From Frankia sp. R82 (lineage in GTDB: Bacteria; Actinomycetota; Actinomycetes; Frankiales; Frankiaceae), in contig NZ_JAMQQG010000216.1 of assembly GCF_023716925.1 (NCBI RefSeq), positions 1 through 58,065 on the forward strand: a DNA stretch of 58,065 nt, given 5' to 3'. The notes under the pieces were generated by a model. That model worked only from the letters and a program-made list of their open reading frames with translations, was not told the origin of the DNA and made no database searches. Positions 37,883 through 46,034 of the stretch are shown here, piece by piece (within the stretch, counting starts at the first letter, position 1; each line of letters begins with the position of its first letter). The translations under genes were made by a program, and so were the position numbers.

Positions 37883-38359
37883 ATGAACGACACCGATTCT
37901 CTTGATGTTCCCGCGACCACGCCGGAGCTCGAGGGAGAGCTGGAACTGAACTGGCTGGAGCCGCCCAGCCTGCTGGTACTGCGTCATCCCGTGGATCTGC
38001 ACCTCAGGCTGTCGAACATCAGCCGGCGAACACTGGACATCACCCACTCGCGCGATGCGACCATCACCCTCCTGTCGGCTGACGGTACTTCCACGGTGGC
38101 CGGCACCGGCGGCTTCTCCGCACTTGGGAAAGAAGCCCGAATGCCACCCGGGGACTCGGTCCACGTTATTGCCGACGGCCACTTCGGCCATGATGGTTCC
38201 GCGCGCGGACATCCCAGCTCGGGCAACTATCTCCTGGTGGCGGAACTTCGGGTCGGTGTCCAACCGGAAAACGACTGGAGGTACCGGGGCGGCGTCGTAG
38301 TGAGTCGAGCGGTGCCGATAACGCTTCGGGTGCTGCCGGCCCGGGGAGAGAGTTCGTAG
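37883..38359 (+). CDS. Small hypothetical beta-rich protein
   Basis: 158 aa, ATG at 37883 with GAGGG 6 bases upstream. The frame extends further upstream without support. The sequence alternates hydrophobic residues in strands (VDLHLRLSNISRRTLDITH, ATITLLSADG, YLLVAELRVGV, VPITLRVLP), consistent with an immunoglobulin-like or C2-like beta-sandwich. No signal peptide or membrane segment. Family not recognised. It is likely to be real because codon composition and RBS are normal. The genes on both sides have no obvious functional link. Confidence 0.6.
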   Translation: MNDTDSLDVPATTPELEGELELNWLEPPSLLVLRHPVDLHLRLSNISRRTLDITHSRDATITLLSADGTSTVAGTGGFSALGKEARMPPGDSVHVIADGHFGHDGSARGHPSSGNYLLVAELRVGVQPENDWRYRGGVVVSRAVPITLRVLPARGESS

Positions 38360-38591
38360 GCTGGCTCGTCCCGGCGCCCATGCGATACGCGCCGTTCGCT
38401 CGCGGGGACCCGCCCCCACGAGCGACGAGGTGCGTGTTGGGCATCCGTACGACCTCGGGCGTACTCCCGGAGGGGGACGGGCTGCCGCGGGCACCGGCAA
38501 AGATCGGCCCTGCGGCGGACGGCAGGGGCCTCGAAGATCCCTAACGTTCTCGGTGTCAGACGACGGCACCCGAGACGGGACCAGAGATCAC

Positions 38592-39635
38592 ATGATCGAG
38601 GCACGCGGGCTGGAGAAGCGGTACGGCGACAAGGTCGCCGTCCACGACCTGAGTTTCACGGCACGGCCGGGGGTGGTCACCGGCTTCCTCGGCCCGAACG
38701 GCGCCGGCAAGTCCACCACCATGCGGATGATCCTCGGTCTGGACCGACCATCCCGCGGCGAGGTGCTCGTCAACGGCCGCCGTTACCGGGACACGACCGC
38801 CCCCATGCAGGAGGTCGGGGTGATGCTCGAGGCCCGCGCCATCCACACCGGGCGCAGCGCCGCCAAGCACCTGCTCGCCCTCGCCCACACCCATGGCATC
38901 GGGCGCCGCCGGGTCGACGAGGTGATCGACCTGGTCGGCCTGCGCGAGGTCGCCCGCAGACGGGCCGGCGGGTTCTCCCTCGGCATGGGCCAGCGCCTGG
39001 GCATCGCGTCCGCCCTGCTCGGCGACCCGGCCACACTCATCCTCGACGAACCGGTCAACGGCCTGGACCCCGACGGCATCCGCTGGATCCGCGGCCTGCT
39101 GCGCGACCTCGCCGCCGAGGGACGCACGGTCTTCCTGTCGTCCCACCTGATGAGCGAGATGGCGCTGACCGCCACCCACCTGGTCGTGGTGGGACGCGGT
39201 CGCCTCATCGCCGAGACCACCGTGGCCGAGGTCATCGCCGGCGCGTCCCCGGCCGCCGTGCACGTACGTACCCCCGACGCCTCGGCCCTGCGCAGCGTGC
39301 TCGGCGGTGTCGGCGTCACCATCACCGCCACCTCGGCGGACACCCTCGACGTCACCGGCCACACCAGCGAGCAGATCGGCATCCTCGCCCGCCACGCCGG
39401 CCTCGCCCTCTACGAACTCACCCCCCGCCAGGTCTCCCTCGAGGACGCCTTCATGGCCCTCACCCGGGATGCCGTCGAGTACGCCACCACCGCATCCACC
39501 TCCCGCACCGCCCCCAGCCCCACCACGACCAGCCCCACCACCGTCGTCCCCACCACCGTCGTCCCCACCACCGTGGCCGACCCCGAGCAGACCCTCGCCC
39601 TCACCGGCGCCACCGGATCGGAGTCCCGGGCATGA
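38592..39635 (+). CDS. ABC transporter ATP-binding protein
   Basis: 347 aa. Residues 1 to about 305 form a DrrA/CcmA-like ATPase: Walker A FLGPNGAGKSTT (near residue 33), the signature FSLGMGQRLGIASAL, Walker B LILDEPVNGLDPDGI and the His switch FLSSHLMSEM. The last 40 residues are Thr/Ser/Pro-rich, with a TTVVPTTVVP repeat, and are a nonconserved tail. I chose the ATG at 38592 because it fits the domain start; its RBS is weak. The stop overlaps the permease start (ATGA). The pair is followed by a NarL-type two-component system, which suggests a drug or stress-responsive exporter controlled by it. Confidence 0.92.
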   Translation: MIEARGLEKRYGDKVAVHDLSFTARPGVVTGFLGPNGAGKSTTMRMILGLDRPSRGEVLVNGRRYRDTTAPMQEVGVMLEARAIHTGRSAAKHLLALAHTHGIGRRRVDEVIDLVGLREVARRRAGGFSLGMGQRLGIASALLGDPATLILDEPVNGLDPDGIRWIRGLLRDLAAEGRTVFLSSHLMSEMALTATHLVVVGRGRLIAETTVAEVIAGASPAAVHVRTPDASALRSVLGGVGVTITATSADTLDVTGHTSEQIGILARHAGLALYELTPRQVSLEDAFMALTRDAVEYATTASTSRTAPSPTTTSPTTVVPTTVVPTTVADPEQTLALTGATGSESRA

Positions 39636-40516
39636 GCACGCAGACGATCACCCCCGGCGCTTCGGGCACGTCCGGCGCCCCGGACACCCCGCCGCCCGCC
39701 GCCTCGGCCACGGCCACGGCCCGGCACGCCCGTCCGCAGCAGCGCGTCACCCAGCTACGGGTGATCCGTTCTGAATGGACGAAGCTCACCTCGCTGCGCT
39801 CCACCGCCTGGACCCTGGCCGCGGCGCTGGCGGTCACCATCCTGCTCGGGGTGATCCTGTCCAGGGTGACCGCCAACGACTGGACCAACTACAGCGCCGA
39901 GGACAAGCGCACCTTCGACGCCGCCGCGACCAGCCTCAGCGGCATGTACCTCGCCCAGCTCGCCATTGGCGTCCTCGGCGTTCTGGTGATTTCCGGCGAG
40001 TACGCCACCGGCATGATCCGTGCCACCCTCGGCATCGTGCCCCACCGGCTGCCGGTGCTGTGGGCCAAGGCCATCGTCTTCGCGACCGTGAGCTTCGCTC
40101 TGATGGTGGTCGCGAACCTGATCGCCTTCACCGCGGGTCAGGCCATGCTCTCCTCGGCACACATCGACGTCTCGCTGTCCGACCCCGGCGTCCTGCGAGC
40201 CGTGCTGGGGACCGCCTTCTTCGTCACCACGATCGGCGTACTCGGCCTCGCCCTCGGCGCCCTGCTGCGCAACACTCCCGCCGCGATCGGCGTCCTGTTC
40301 GGTGTGCTGCTGGTCCTCCCCCAGATCGTCGGCGCCCTTCCGCAGAGTCTGACCAGAATCGGCGACTACCTCCCGTCCACCTCCGGGGACGCACTGATGC
40401 AGGTGGTCCGCTCGTCCAGCCTGCCCTCACCCACCCACGGCGCACTGGTCCTCGTCGCCTACCTGGTCGTCACCCTCACCGCCGCCGCCCTCCTCCTCGT
40501 CCGCCGCGACGTCTGA
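39632..40516 (+). CDS. ABC-2 type transporter permease
   Basis: 294 aa, coupled to the ATPase gene by a 4-base overlap. A Pro/Ala/Thr-rich start (about 40 residues) is followed by the typical ABC-2 entry IRSEWTKLTSLRSTAWTL and six membrane helices. The helices contain SGEYATGMIRATLGIVPHR and LGLALGALLRNTPAAIGV. It forms the membrane part of an exporter; the cargo is unknown. Confidence 0.9.
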   Translation: MSTQTITPGASGTSGAPDTPPPAASATATARHARPQQRVTQLRVIRSEWTKLTSLRSTAWTLAAALAVTILLGVILSRVTANDWTNYSAEDKRTFDAAATSLSGMYLAQLAIGVLGVLVISGEYATGMIRATLGIVPHRLPVLWAKAIVFATVSFALMVVANLIAFTAGQAMLSSAHIDVSLSDPGVLRAVLGTAFFVTTIGVLGLALGALLRNTPAAIGVLFGVLLVLPQIVGALPQSLTRIGDYLPSTSGDALMQVVRSSSLPSPTHGALVLVAYLVVTLTAAALLLVRRDV

Positions 40517-40537
40517 CGGCCGCCCCACCCAGATCCC

Positions 40538-40569
40538 GCACCACCGCACCACCGCACCACCGCACCACC
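40538..40569. repeat. Four 8-bp tandem repeats (GCACCACC)
   Basis: Four perfect copies just after the permease gene, directly before the interrupted inverted repeat at 40578-40656. Confidence 0.8.
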
Positions 40570-40577
40570 GCACCCAA

Positions 40578-40656
40578 GATCACCCCCGACATGTGGAGGG
40601 TTATACGAGAATTCGAGGCCCAAATCCTTGAACAAGCCTCCACATGTCAAGTGATC
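40578..40656. other. 79-base interrupted inverted repeat, structured element
   Basis: The outer arms are GATCAC (40578-40583) and GTGATC (40651-40656). The main arms are a perfect 12-bp pair, GACATGTGGAGG (40588-40599) and CCTCCACATGTC (40637-40648). Inside, TTCGAGG (40612-40618) can pair with CCTTGAA (40626-40632) with one G-T pair. It is more AT-rich than its surroundings and lacks a T-tract. It lies between the permease stop and the histidine kinase start. It could be a structured RNA, a binding site, or a small mobile or repeated intergenic element. Confidence 0.7.
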
Positions 40657-40720
40657 ATGAAGGTCCTCGGTGTTGTGGTTGTCCGGTCCGTCCTCGCTTC
40701 CCTGTCCACGAAAGGTCACG

Positions 40721-42427
40721 ATGTCGACCATGGCGACGCTCCCGGACGAGGCCCCCACGGCTCAGCCGGCCCGCCCGGGCGGTGTGGGCCGGACGGGCAG
40801 CGCAGGTCAGACGGACGACACCGGCCGGACGGACAGCGCAGGTCAGGCGGAACTGGCAGGCTATGAGGAACAGGTAGGACGCAGTCAGCTCGGCGCAGTG
40901 GTCGGGCCGGTCGAGCCGGGGGTGCCGGTCGAGCCGGGGGTGGTGCTCGGGCGGATGCGGCACGGGCGGGTGGGACGGTTTCTGCGCAGCCATCCGAAGC
41001 TGGTCGACGGGGCCCTCGCCGCGTTCCTCGGGCTGTTCGCCTGGGCGGCGCTGCTCAACACGCTGGCCAGGACGGCGGGCGGGCGCGAGGCCGCGACGAT
41101 CGCCCTCGCCGTGGCAGGTCTGGTTCCGCTGATCTGGCGGCGCCGGTATCCGGCCGGGGTGTTCGCCGTCTGCATGGTGGCGGGAGTGCTGCAACTGCTG
41201 GTCGGACGGGTGGTGGAGTCGAATCTCGGGGTGCCGATTGCGTTCTACACGGTGTCGAAGATGGGGACGCGGCAGGTGCGGCTGGGAGCGACCGTCGCCG
41301 TGATGGTCGGCGTCGTCCTGGGCAGTCTCAGCTGGCAGGAACGAAACCGGGCTCCGATCCTCGCGAACGTGGTGGTGCTGGGACTCGTCGCCGTCACCGC
41401 GGGGGTGCTGGGACGCAACGCGGGAACGCGACGAGCCTACCTGGCCGCCCTCACCGACCGGGCCGACCGGTTGGAACGGGAACGAGACCAGCAGGCGCAG
41501 ATCGCCGCCGCCGCAGAGCGGGCCCGCATCGCCCGCGAGATGCACGACATCGTGGCCCACAACCTGTCCGTGATGATCGCCCTGGCCGACGGCGCCCAGT
41601 TCGCCCTCGCCAGCACAGCCCCGAAGCCCGACATAGCGCCGACCGCCCCGGCGACCCCGGCCAGCCCGACTGACCTGACCGACCCAGCGAACCCAGCGAC
41701 CCCGGCCAACCCGGTTGGCCCGGCGACCCGGGCGACCCCGGCCAGCCCGGCCAGCCCGGCCAACCCGGCCAACCCGGCCAACCCGGCCAACCCGGCCAAC
41801 CCGGCCAACCCGGCCATGCAGGCGATCACGCAGGTGTCACGGACCGGGCGGGAGGCACTGGCGGAGATGCGCCGGTTGCTCGGCGTCCTGCGCGCGGACG
41901 GCACCGACGACGGCACCGCACCGCAGCCCGGCCTCGACGATCTCGACGGGCTGATCGAGCAGGTCCGTGGGGCCGGCCTGCCGGTACGACTCACCGTCCG
42001 CGGCAAGCCGTTGGAGCTGCCCGCCGGGGTGCAGCTCACGCTGTACCGCCTGGTCCAGGAGGCGCTGACCAACACCCTGAAACACGCCGGTCCGGGCGCC
42101 ACCGCCACCGTGGAGCTCGTCTATGACCGACGTGGCATCTCCGTCGACATCCGCGACACCGGCCAGGGCAGCGCCACGCCCCGCACACCGCCAGTGCCCT
42201 TGTCGACAACGGCGACAACGGCAGCAACGGCAGCAACGGCAGCAACGGCAGCAACGGCACATGCCACCGGCAGCGGGCAGGGCCTGGTGGGCATGCGGGA
42301 GCGCACCGCCGTGTACGGCGGCACCGTGCAGGCCGGTCCGCTGACGGACGGTGGCTGGCAGGTCCGGGCCCGGATCACCAGCAGCGGCGTCGCCGGCACC
42401 GGGAGTCGGACTGCGGACAGTGGATGA
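40721..42427 (+). CDS. NarL-type sensor histidine kinase with large repeat insertions
   Basis: 568 aa, ATG at 40721 with AAAGG 6 bases upstream. Four membrane helices (about residues 90-230) are followed by a HisKA_3 dimerisation region with the phospho-acceptor His275 in IAREMHDIVAHNLSVM, an N box around NTLKHAG, and a C-terminal ATPase with DTGQG and GQGLVGMRERTAVYGG. Two low-complexity insertions are odd. About 65 residues of Pro-Ala-Asn/Ser repeats (about 300-365) split the two helices of the dimerisation hairpin. A Thr-Ala-Ala repeat (about 495-515) sits in the ATP lid. Core residues are intact. It forms a pair with the regulator at 42461 and is likely to control the ABC exporter upstream. 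Confidence 0.88.
   Translation: MSTMATLPDEAPTAQPARPGGVGRTGSAGQTDDTGRTDSAGQAELAGYEEQVGRSQLGAVVGPVEPGVPVEPGVVLGRMRHGRVGRFLRSHPKLVDGALAAFLGLFAWAALLNTLARTAGGREAATIALAVAGLVPLIWRRRYPAGVFAVCMVAGVLQLLVGRVVESNLGVPIAFYTVSKMGTRQVRLGATVAVMVGVVLGSLSWQERNRAPILANVVVLGLVAVTAGVLGRNAGTRRAYLAALTDRADRLERERDQQAQIAAAAERARIAREMHDIVAHNLSVMIALADGAQFALASTAPKPDIAPTAPATPASPTDLTDPANPATPANPVGPATRATPASPASPANPANPANPANPANPANPAMQAITQVSRTGREALAEMRRLLGVLRADGTDDGTAPQPGLDDLDGLIEQVRGAGLPVRLTVRGKPLELPAGVQLTLYRLVQEALTNTLKHAGPGATATVELVYDRRGISVDIRDTGQGSATPRTPPVPLSTTATTAATAATAATAATAHATGSGQGLVGMRERTAVYGGTVQAGPLTDGGWQVRARITSSGVAGTGSRTADSG
41762..41815. repeat. Six perfect 9-bp tandem repeats (AACCCGGCC) inside the kinase gene
   Basis: They encode Asn-Pro-Ala and extend an upstream run of similar CAGCCCGGC units. 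The whole low-complexity stretch spans about 41618-41815, in the loop of the dimerisation hairpin. Confidence 0.92.
42217..42252. repeat. Four perfect 9-bp tandem repeats (AACGGCAGC) inside the kinase gene
   Basis: They encode Ala-Thr-Ala repeats in the ATP-lid region of the histidine kinase, between the DTGQG and GQGLVGM motifs. Confidence 0.9.
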
Positions 42428-42460
42428 TGCCGACACCGTCGGCGGTGGGAGGGTGCGGGG

Positions 42461-43273
42461 GTGAATGCCGCTGCCGCCTCGTCTCCACCAGCCTCCGGAC
42501 CGGGCGCGCCGGGAACGGTGACCTCGGTGCTGCTGGTCGATGACCAGCCGTTGTTGCGGATGGGCTTTCGGATGGTGCTCGACTCGCAGCCGGACATCAG
42601 CGTGGTCGGCGAGGCCGCGGACGGGGTGCAGGCGGTCGACCTGACCGGGCGGCTGCGGCCGGACGTCGTCCTCATGGATGTGCGGATGCCGACGATGAAC
42701 GGCATCGAGGCCACCAGCGCGATCGTCGCGGCCGGCAGTGACTCGAAGGTCCTGATCCTCACGACCTTCGACCTGGACGAGTACGCCTTCGCCGGCCTGC
42801 GGGCCGGAGCCAGCGGCTTTCTACTCAAGGACGTGCCCCCCGCCGATCTGCTCTCGGCGATCCGGGCGGTCGCGACCGGAGACGCGGTCGTCTCGCCCGG
42901 CGTCACCCGCCGGCTGCTCGACGTCTTCGCCCACCATCTCCCCGGCCCGGCCGGGACCCCCGCGTCACCCGATGCGGCCGATGCGGCCGATGACAGGAGA
43001 GCCGGCGGCGGCCGGGAGCCGGCAACGCAGCGACCGGCGGACCGGCGGCTGGAGCGGCTCACCGAGCGGGAGCGGGACGTTCTGCACGAGGTGGCCGCGG
43101 GGCGGTCCAACGCCGAGATCGCCACCCGGCTGGTGCTGTCGGAGGCCACGGTGAAGACCCATGTCGGACGGATCCTGGCCAAGCTGGAGCTGCGGGACCG
43201 CGTCCAGGCGGTCGTGTTCGCCTACGAGATCGGCCTGGTCCGCCCATCGGAACGCCCGCCCGGGCCCCGGTGA
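42461..43273 (+). CDS. NarL/FixJ-family response regulator
   Basis: 270 aa from a GTG. The receiver domain (about residues 20-140) has the acidic pair VDDQP, the phospho-acceptor Asp73 in VVLMDVRMP, and LLKDVPPADLL. A Gly/Asp/Ala linker (about 160-195) follows, then a LuxR helix-turn-helix: LTERERDVLHEVAAGRSN and SEATVKTHVGRILAKL. It starts 34 bases after the kinase and forms the cognate pair. Likely DNA-binding activator when phosphorylated. Confidence 0.94.
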   Translation: MNAAAASSPPASGPGAPGTVTSVLLVDDQPLLRMGFRMVLDSQPDISVVGEAADGVQAVDLTGRLRPDVVLMDVRMPTMNGIEATSAIVAAGSDSKVLILTTFDLDEYAFAGLRAGASGFLLKDVPPADLLSAIRAVATGDAVVSPGVTRRLLDVFAHHLPGPAGTPASPDAADAADDRRAGGGREPATQRPADRRLERLTERERDVLHEVAAGRSNAEIATRLVLSEATVKTHVGRILAKLELRDRVQAVVFAYEIGLVRPSERPPGPR

Positions 43274-43363
43274 CGTCCCGGGTTCCGGTGGCGTCCCGGG
43301 TTCCGCCATTCGGTGATCAGATCGCCCGGGTCGCCCGCCGATGGCCGTCTAGTTGGGCGCGGA

Positions 43364-44611
43364 TCACGCAATTGATCGTCCGGCGCTGCGGGTGGCGCTG
43401 CGGGTGATGTTCTGCCGGCGTTCGACGTGGGCCGGATCCGGGCACGGGCCGCCGAGCAGGAAGCCCTGCCCGTAGCCGATCGAGGTTCCGAGCACCGCGT
43501 CGAGGTCGGCCGGATGCTCGATACCCTCGGCGACCACCGTGCTGCCGAGGCCGTCGGCGATGCGCGCCATGCCGGCCGCGACAGCCGCGTGCGCGGGGCT
43601 GTGGGCCATGTCCCGCACGATGATCCGGTCGAGTTTGATGATGTCCGGTCGCAGACACAGCATGACGCCGAGGCCCGCATAGCCGGTGCCCACATCGTCC
43701 AGGGCGATCCGGACGCCATGCGCACGCAGCCGGTCGACCACGGCGAACAGGTCGTCATCGTCGTCGGCGATGTACTCCCGTTCGGTGATCTCCAGGATGA
43801 GCCGCTGCGGGCAACCCGTGTACAGCAGGCGGTCGGCGAGCTGGTCGGTGACGATCGACGGGGAGGCGTTCACGGCCAGGCGGATCCCCGGCGGCAGCAG
43901 CGGGAGCGCCGCGAGCGCCCGGTCCACCGCGGTCAGTTCCAGTTCGGGCCCGAGGCCCACCTGTGCCGCGTCGACGAACATGGCCTCCGGGGAAGCGCGC
44001 GAGCAGAACCGGGACAGCGCCTCCACCGCGATCGTCCGTCCACTGTGCAGGTCGACGATCGGCTGGAAGTGCATGTAGGGCGCGCCGTCGGCCATGACCT
44101 CCTGGATGTGGCGCCAGATCCGGCTGCGGGATTCCCACATCCGGTGCAGATCCGTCACATAGCCGGTGAGCAGGCTGGCGAGCAGGTTCAGCAGCCGCAG
44201 CTCCTGGTCGCCCAGCAACGGCTGCGGCTGCCGGCTCAGGCAACCCACCAGGCCATAGGTACGCCCGTCGGCGTCGAGGACCGGCGTCGCCGCGTAGGCC
44301 CGGACACCAAGCTGATACACCGGAGCCATCGACGCGGTCCGTGGATCATCCAGGGTGTCGGGAATCAGGTTCGGCAGCCGGCCGGACAGCACGTGGTGGA
44401 ACATGCCCTGCTCGCGCCGCACCGTACTGCCGGCCATCAGTCCGGGCGGAAGCACCCGGCCACTGATCACCTGCAGGACGAGCAGATCCCCGTCCAGCCG
44501 CCCCAGCCATGCCGCCTCCATGTGCAGTCGGCGACGCAGCAGCTCCAGCAGTTCGACCAGCGCGGTGCTCGGCGCGCGCACCCTGGCGCGCGGGCCCAGA
44601 CACGTGACCAT
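43364..44611 (-). CDS. GAF-EAL protein, putative c-di-GMP phosphodiesterase
   Basis: 415 aa, ATG at 44611 with GTGAGGATCA just upstream. N-terminal GAF-like sensor (about residues 15-150: LHMEAAWLGRLDGDLLVLQV, then RRLLGDQELRLLN-like end). C-terminal EAL domain (about 170-405) with FQPIVDLHSGRTIAVEALSRF (EAL motif), VNASPSIV, ILEITEREYI, ALDDVGTGYAG, IIKLDR and VAEGIEHPADLDA. Metal-binding residues look present; the canonical DDFGTG is DDVGTG, so activity is probable but not assured. It should hydrolyse c-di-GMP in response to a small ligand or light. Convergent with the response regulator. Confidence 0.88.
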   Translation of the reverse strand: MVTCLGPRARVRAPSTALVELLELLRRRLHMEAAWLGRLDGDLLVLQVISGRVLPPGLMAGSTVRREQGMFHHVLSGRLPNLIPDTLDDPRTASMAPVYQLGVRAYAATPVLDADGRTYGLVGCLSRQPQPLLGDQELRLLNLLASLLTGYVTDLHRMWESRSRIWRHIQEVMADGAPYMHFQPIVDLHSGRTIAVEALSRFCSRASPEAMFVDAAQVGLGPELELTAVDRALAALPLLPPGIRLAVNASPSIVTDQLADRLLYTGCPQRLILEITEREYIADDDDDLFAVVDRLRAHGVRIALDDVGTGYAGLGVMLCLRPDIIKLDRIIVRDMAHSPAHAAVAAGMARIADGLGSTVVAEGIEHPADLDAVLGTSIGYGQGFLLGGPCPDPAHVERRQNITRSATRSAGRSIA

Positions 44612-45036
44612 TGATCCTCACCCCACAGCCGCAATACCCCGACGACGCCTAGGCACACACCGCTACCAATAGGTACCCAGGGCGACGACAGCCTTGTTGA
44701 CCTGTGTCCCTGGCCGTCCGGCGCCTCTGGTCCGACCGTTCTGACCGCACCGGCCGGCCCGATGCCGTCGGTCAGACAACCGCGATGATCAGGCCCTCCA
44801 CGCTGCACGGGCGCGGATCGTCCGACCGGCCGGCGACGTGGCTCCGAGCCGGAACGACCGGGAACCACGCCTCCTGGTGCCGCCGGACGTCCGGTATCCG
44901 ACGACAGGCCGCAGAACCGGCCAACCATCGGTAGGCTTCGCGACGCCTCGGCCAGGTGGCGCTCAGCCACCGCCCCACCGGGCCAAGGGCTACCCGCCGG
45001 TGGGGTCACATCCCTCGAGGACAGAAAGGTACAAGC
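44612..45036. other. Divergent intergenic region with a weak inverted repeat
   Basis: About 425 bases between the GAF-EAL gene and the lipoprotein. It holds an 8-bp inverted repeat TCTGACCG (44740-44747) and CGGTCAGA (44769-44776). I see no gene. Confidence 0.5.
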
Positions 45037-45597
45037 GTGCGTAACGCGCGATGTCTGGCAGCGGTCACGGCCTCGTTGCTGGCCCTGGTCCTGCTGGTCG
45101 GCTGCGGCCCGAAGTCCTCCTCGACCTCGGTGACCGGGAGCTCCACCTCGTCGACCGCCGCGGACAGCGAGTACAACGGCGCGTGTCCGACGAACGGGAA
45201 CAGCAAGGCGTTCGCCAAGACCCGTTTCACCCTGCACGCCGGTCTCGCGCTCGGTGCGTTCCACCGGTACATCTACAAGCCGCTGAAGAACGGCGGTTTC
45301 AAGTCCGGCGCGGACAAGCGCAAACGGACCTTCGCCAAGGCCGCGGTTGCCGGGGTCTTCGTTGTCCACGAAATCAAGGTTGCCAACGGCTTCGCGCTCG
45401 CCAATCCGAGTCTGTGTCGAGCGACCCAGTCGATCCGCGGTACCTTCTCCACCCTCACCAGCCGACTGCGCAGCGGAACCGCCACCGAGGCCGACGTCAA
45501 CAGCGCCGAGCAGGCGTTCGGCAGCCTGCAGCAGACGGCCACCCAGAACGGCTTCGGCTTCAAGGAGCGCAACGCGACGGTTCCCGGAGCGGGCTGA
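45037..45597 (+). CDS. Small lipoprotein of unknown function
   Basis: 186 aa from a GTG with AGAAAGG 7 bases upstream. The signal peptide ends in the lipobox LVGCG (Cys near residue 24). A Ser/Thr linker (26-43) leads to a helical domain of about 140 residues (FAKTRFTLHAGLALGAFHRY, then RTFAKAAVAGVFVVHEIKVA, then a C-terminal helix). No family recognised. Conserved-looking because composition and structure are regular. It would be anchored to the outer face of the membrane. Confidence 0.75.
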   Translation: MRNARCLAAVTASLLALVLLVGCGPKSSSTSVTGSSTSSTAADSEYNGACPTNGNSKAFAKTRFTLHAGLALGAFHRYIYKPLKNGGFKSGADKRKRTFAKAAVAGVFVVHEIKVANGFALANPSLCRATQSIRGTFSTLTSRLRSGTATEADVNSAEQAFGSLQQTATQNGFGFKERNATVPGAG

Positions 45598-45777
45598 CCG
45601 GAGCGGGTTGCGAACCGGCGCCCTGCTGACGAGGCGAGGCCCTGACGAGGCGCACCGTCGGTGGCCCCGGCCCCTCGCCCCGGCGCACATCAACCGTGCG
45701 CTCGGGGCGGGGGGTGGCGCCCGGCTGGTCGGCCGGGCGATTCGCCCGGCGAGAAGCGCTCACCGGGCGAGAAGTGC

Positions 45778-45924
45778 TCAGTAGGCGAGGAAGAGGATCT
45801 GGTCGCGGGTGTACTCGTGACCAGGGTGGTTCTCCGCCAGATGGGCCTGGGCCTTCTCGACGAGCTCGTCCTCGTCGGCACCTTCGATGAACTCGCCACA
45901 CGGGCAGTTCAGTCGCACCGCCAC
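45778..45924 (-). CDS. DUF1059-like small protein
   Basis: 48 aa from the GTG at 45924, preceded by AAAGGAG with a 6-base gap; the frame extends further without RBS. The sequence has LNCPCGEFIEGADEDELVEKAQAHL and NHPGHEYTRDQIL in pieces. Together the CxC near the start and the final His cluster match DUF1059 proteins, small predicted zinc-binding domains. Cytosolic, function unknown. The same strand as the binding protein upstream, with a 110-base gap. Confidence 0.8.
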   Translation of the reverse strand: MAVRLNCPCGEFIEGADEDELVEKAQAHLAENHPGHEYTRDQILFLAY

Positions 45925-46034
45925 TGCTGCTCCTTTCCCCGAGGGCCATGTCGCCATGGGTACGGTCCGGTCACGGACGGACCGGCGGCCGTCCCGTCCG
46001 TCCAGTGTGGCACGCCACAACCGGGGGCCGCGCG

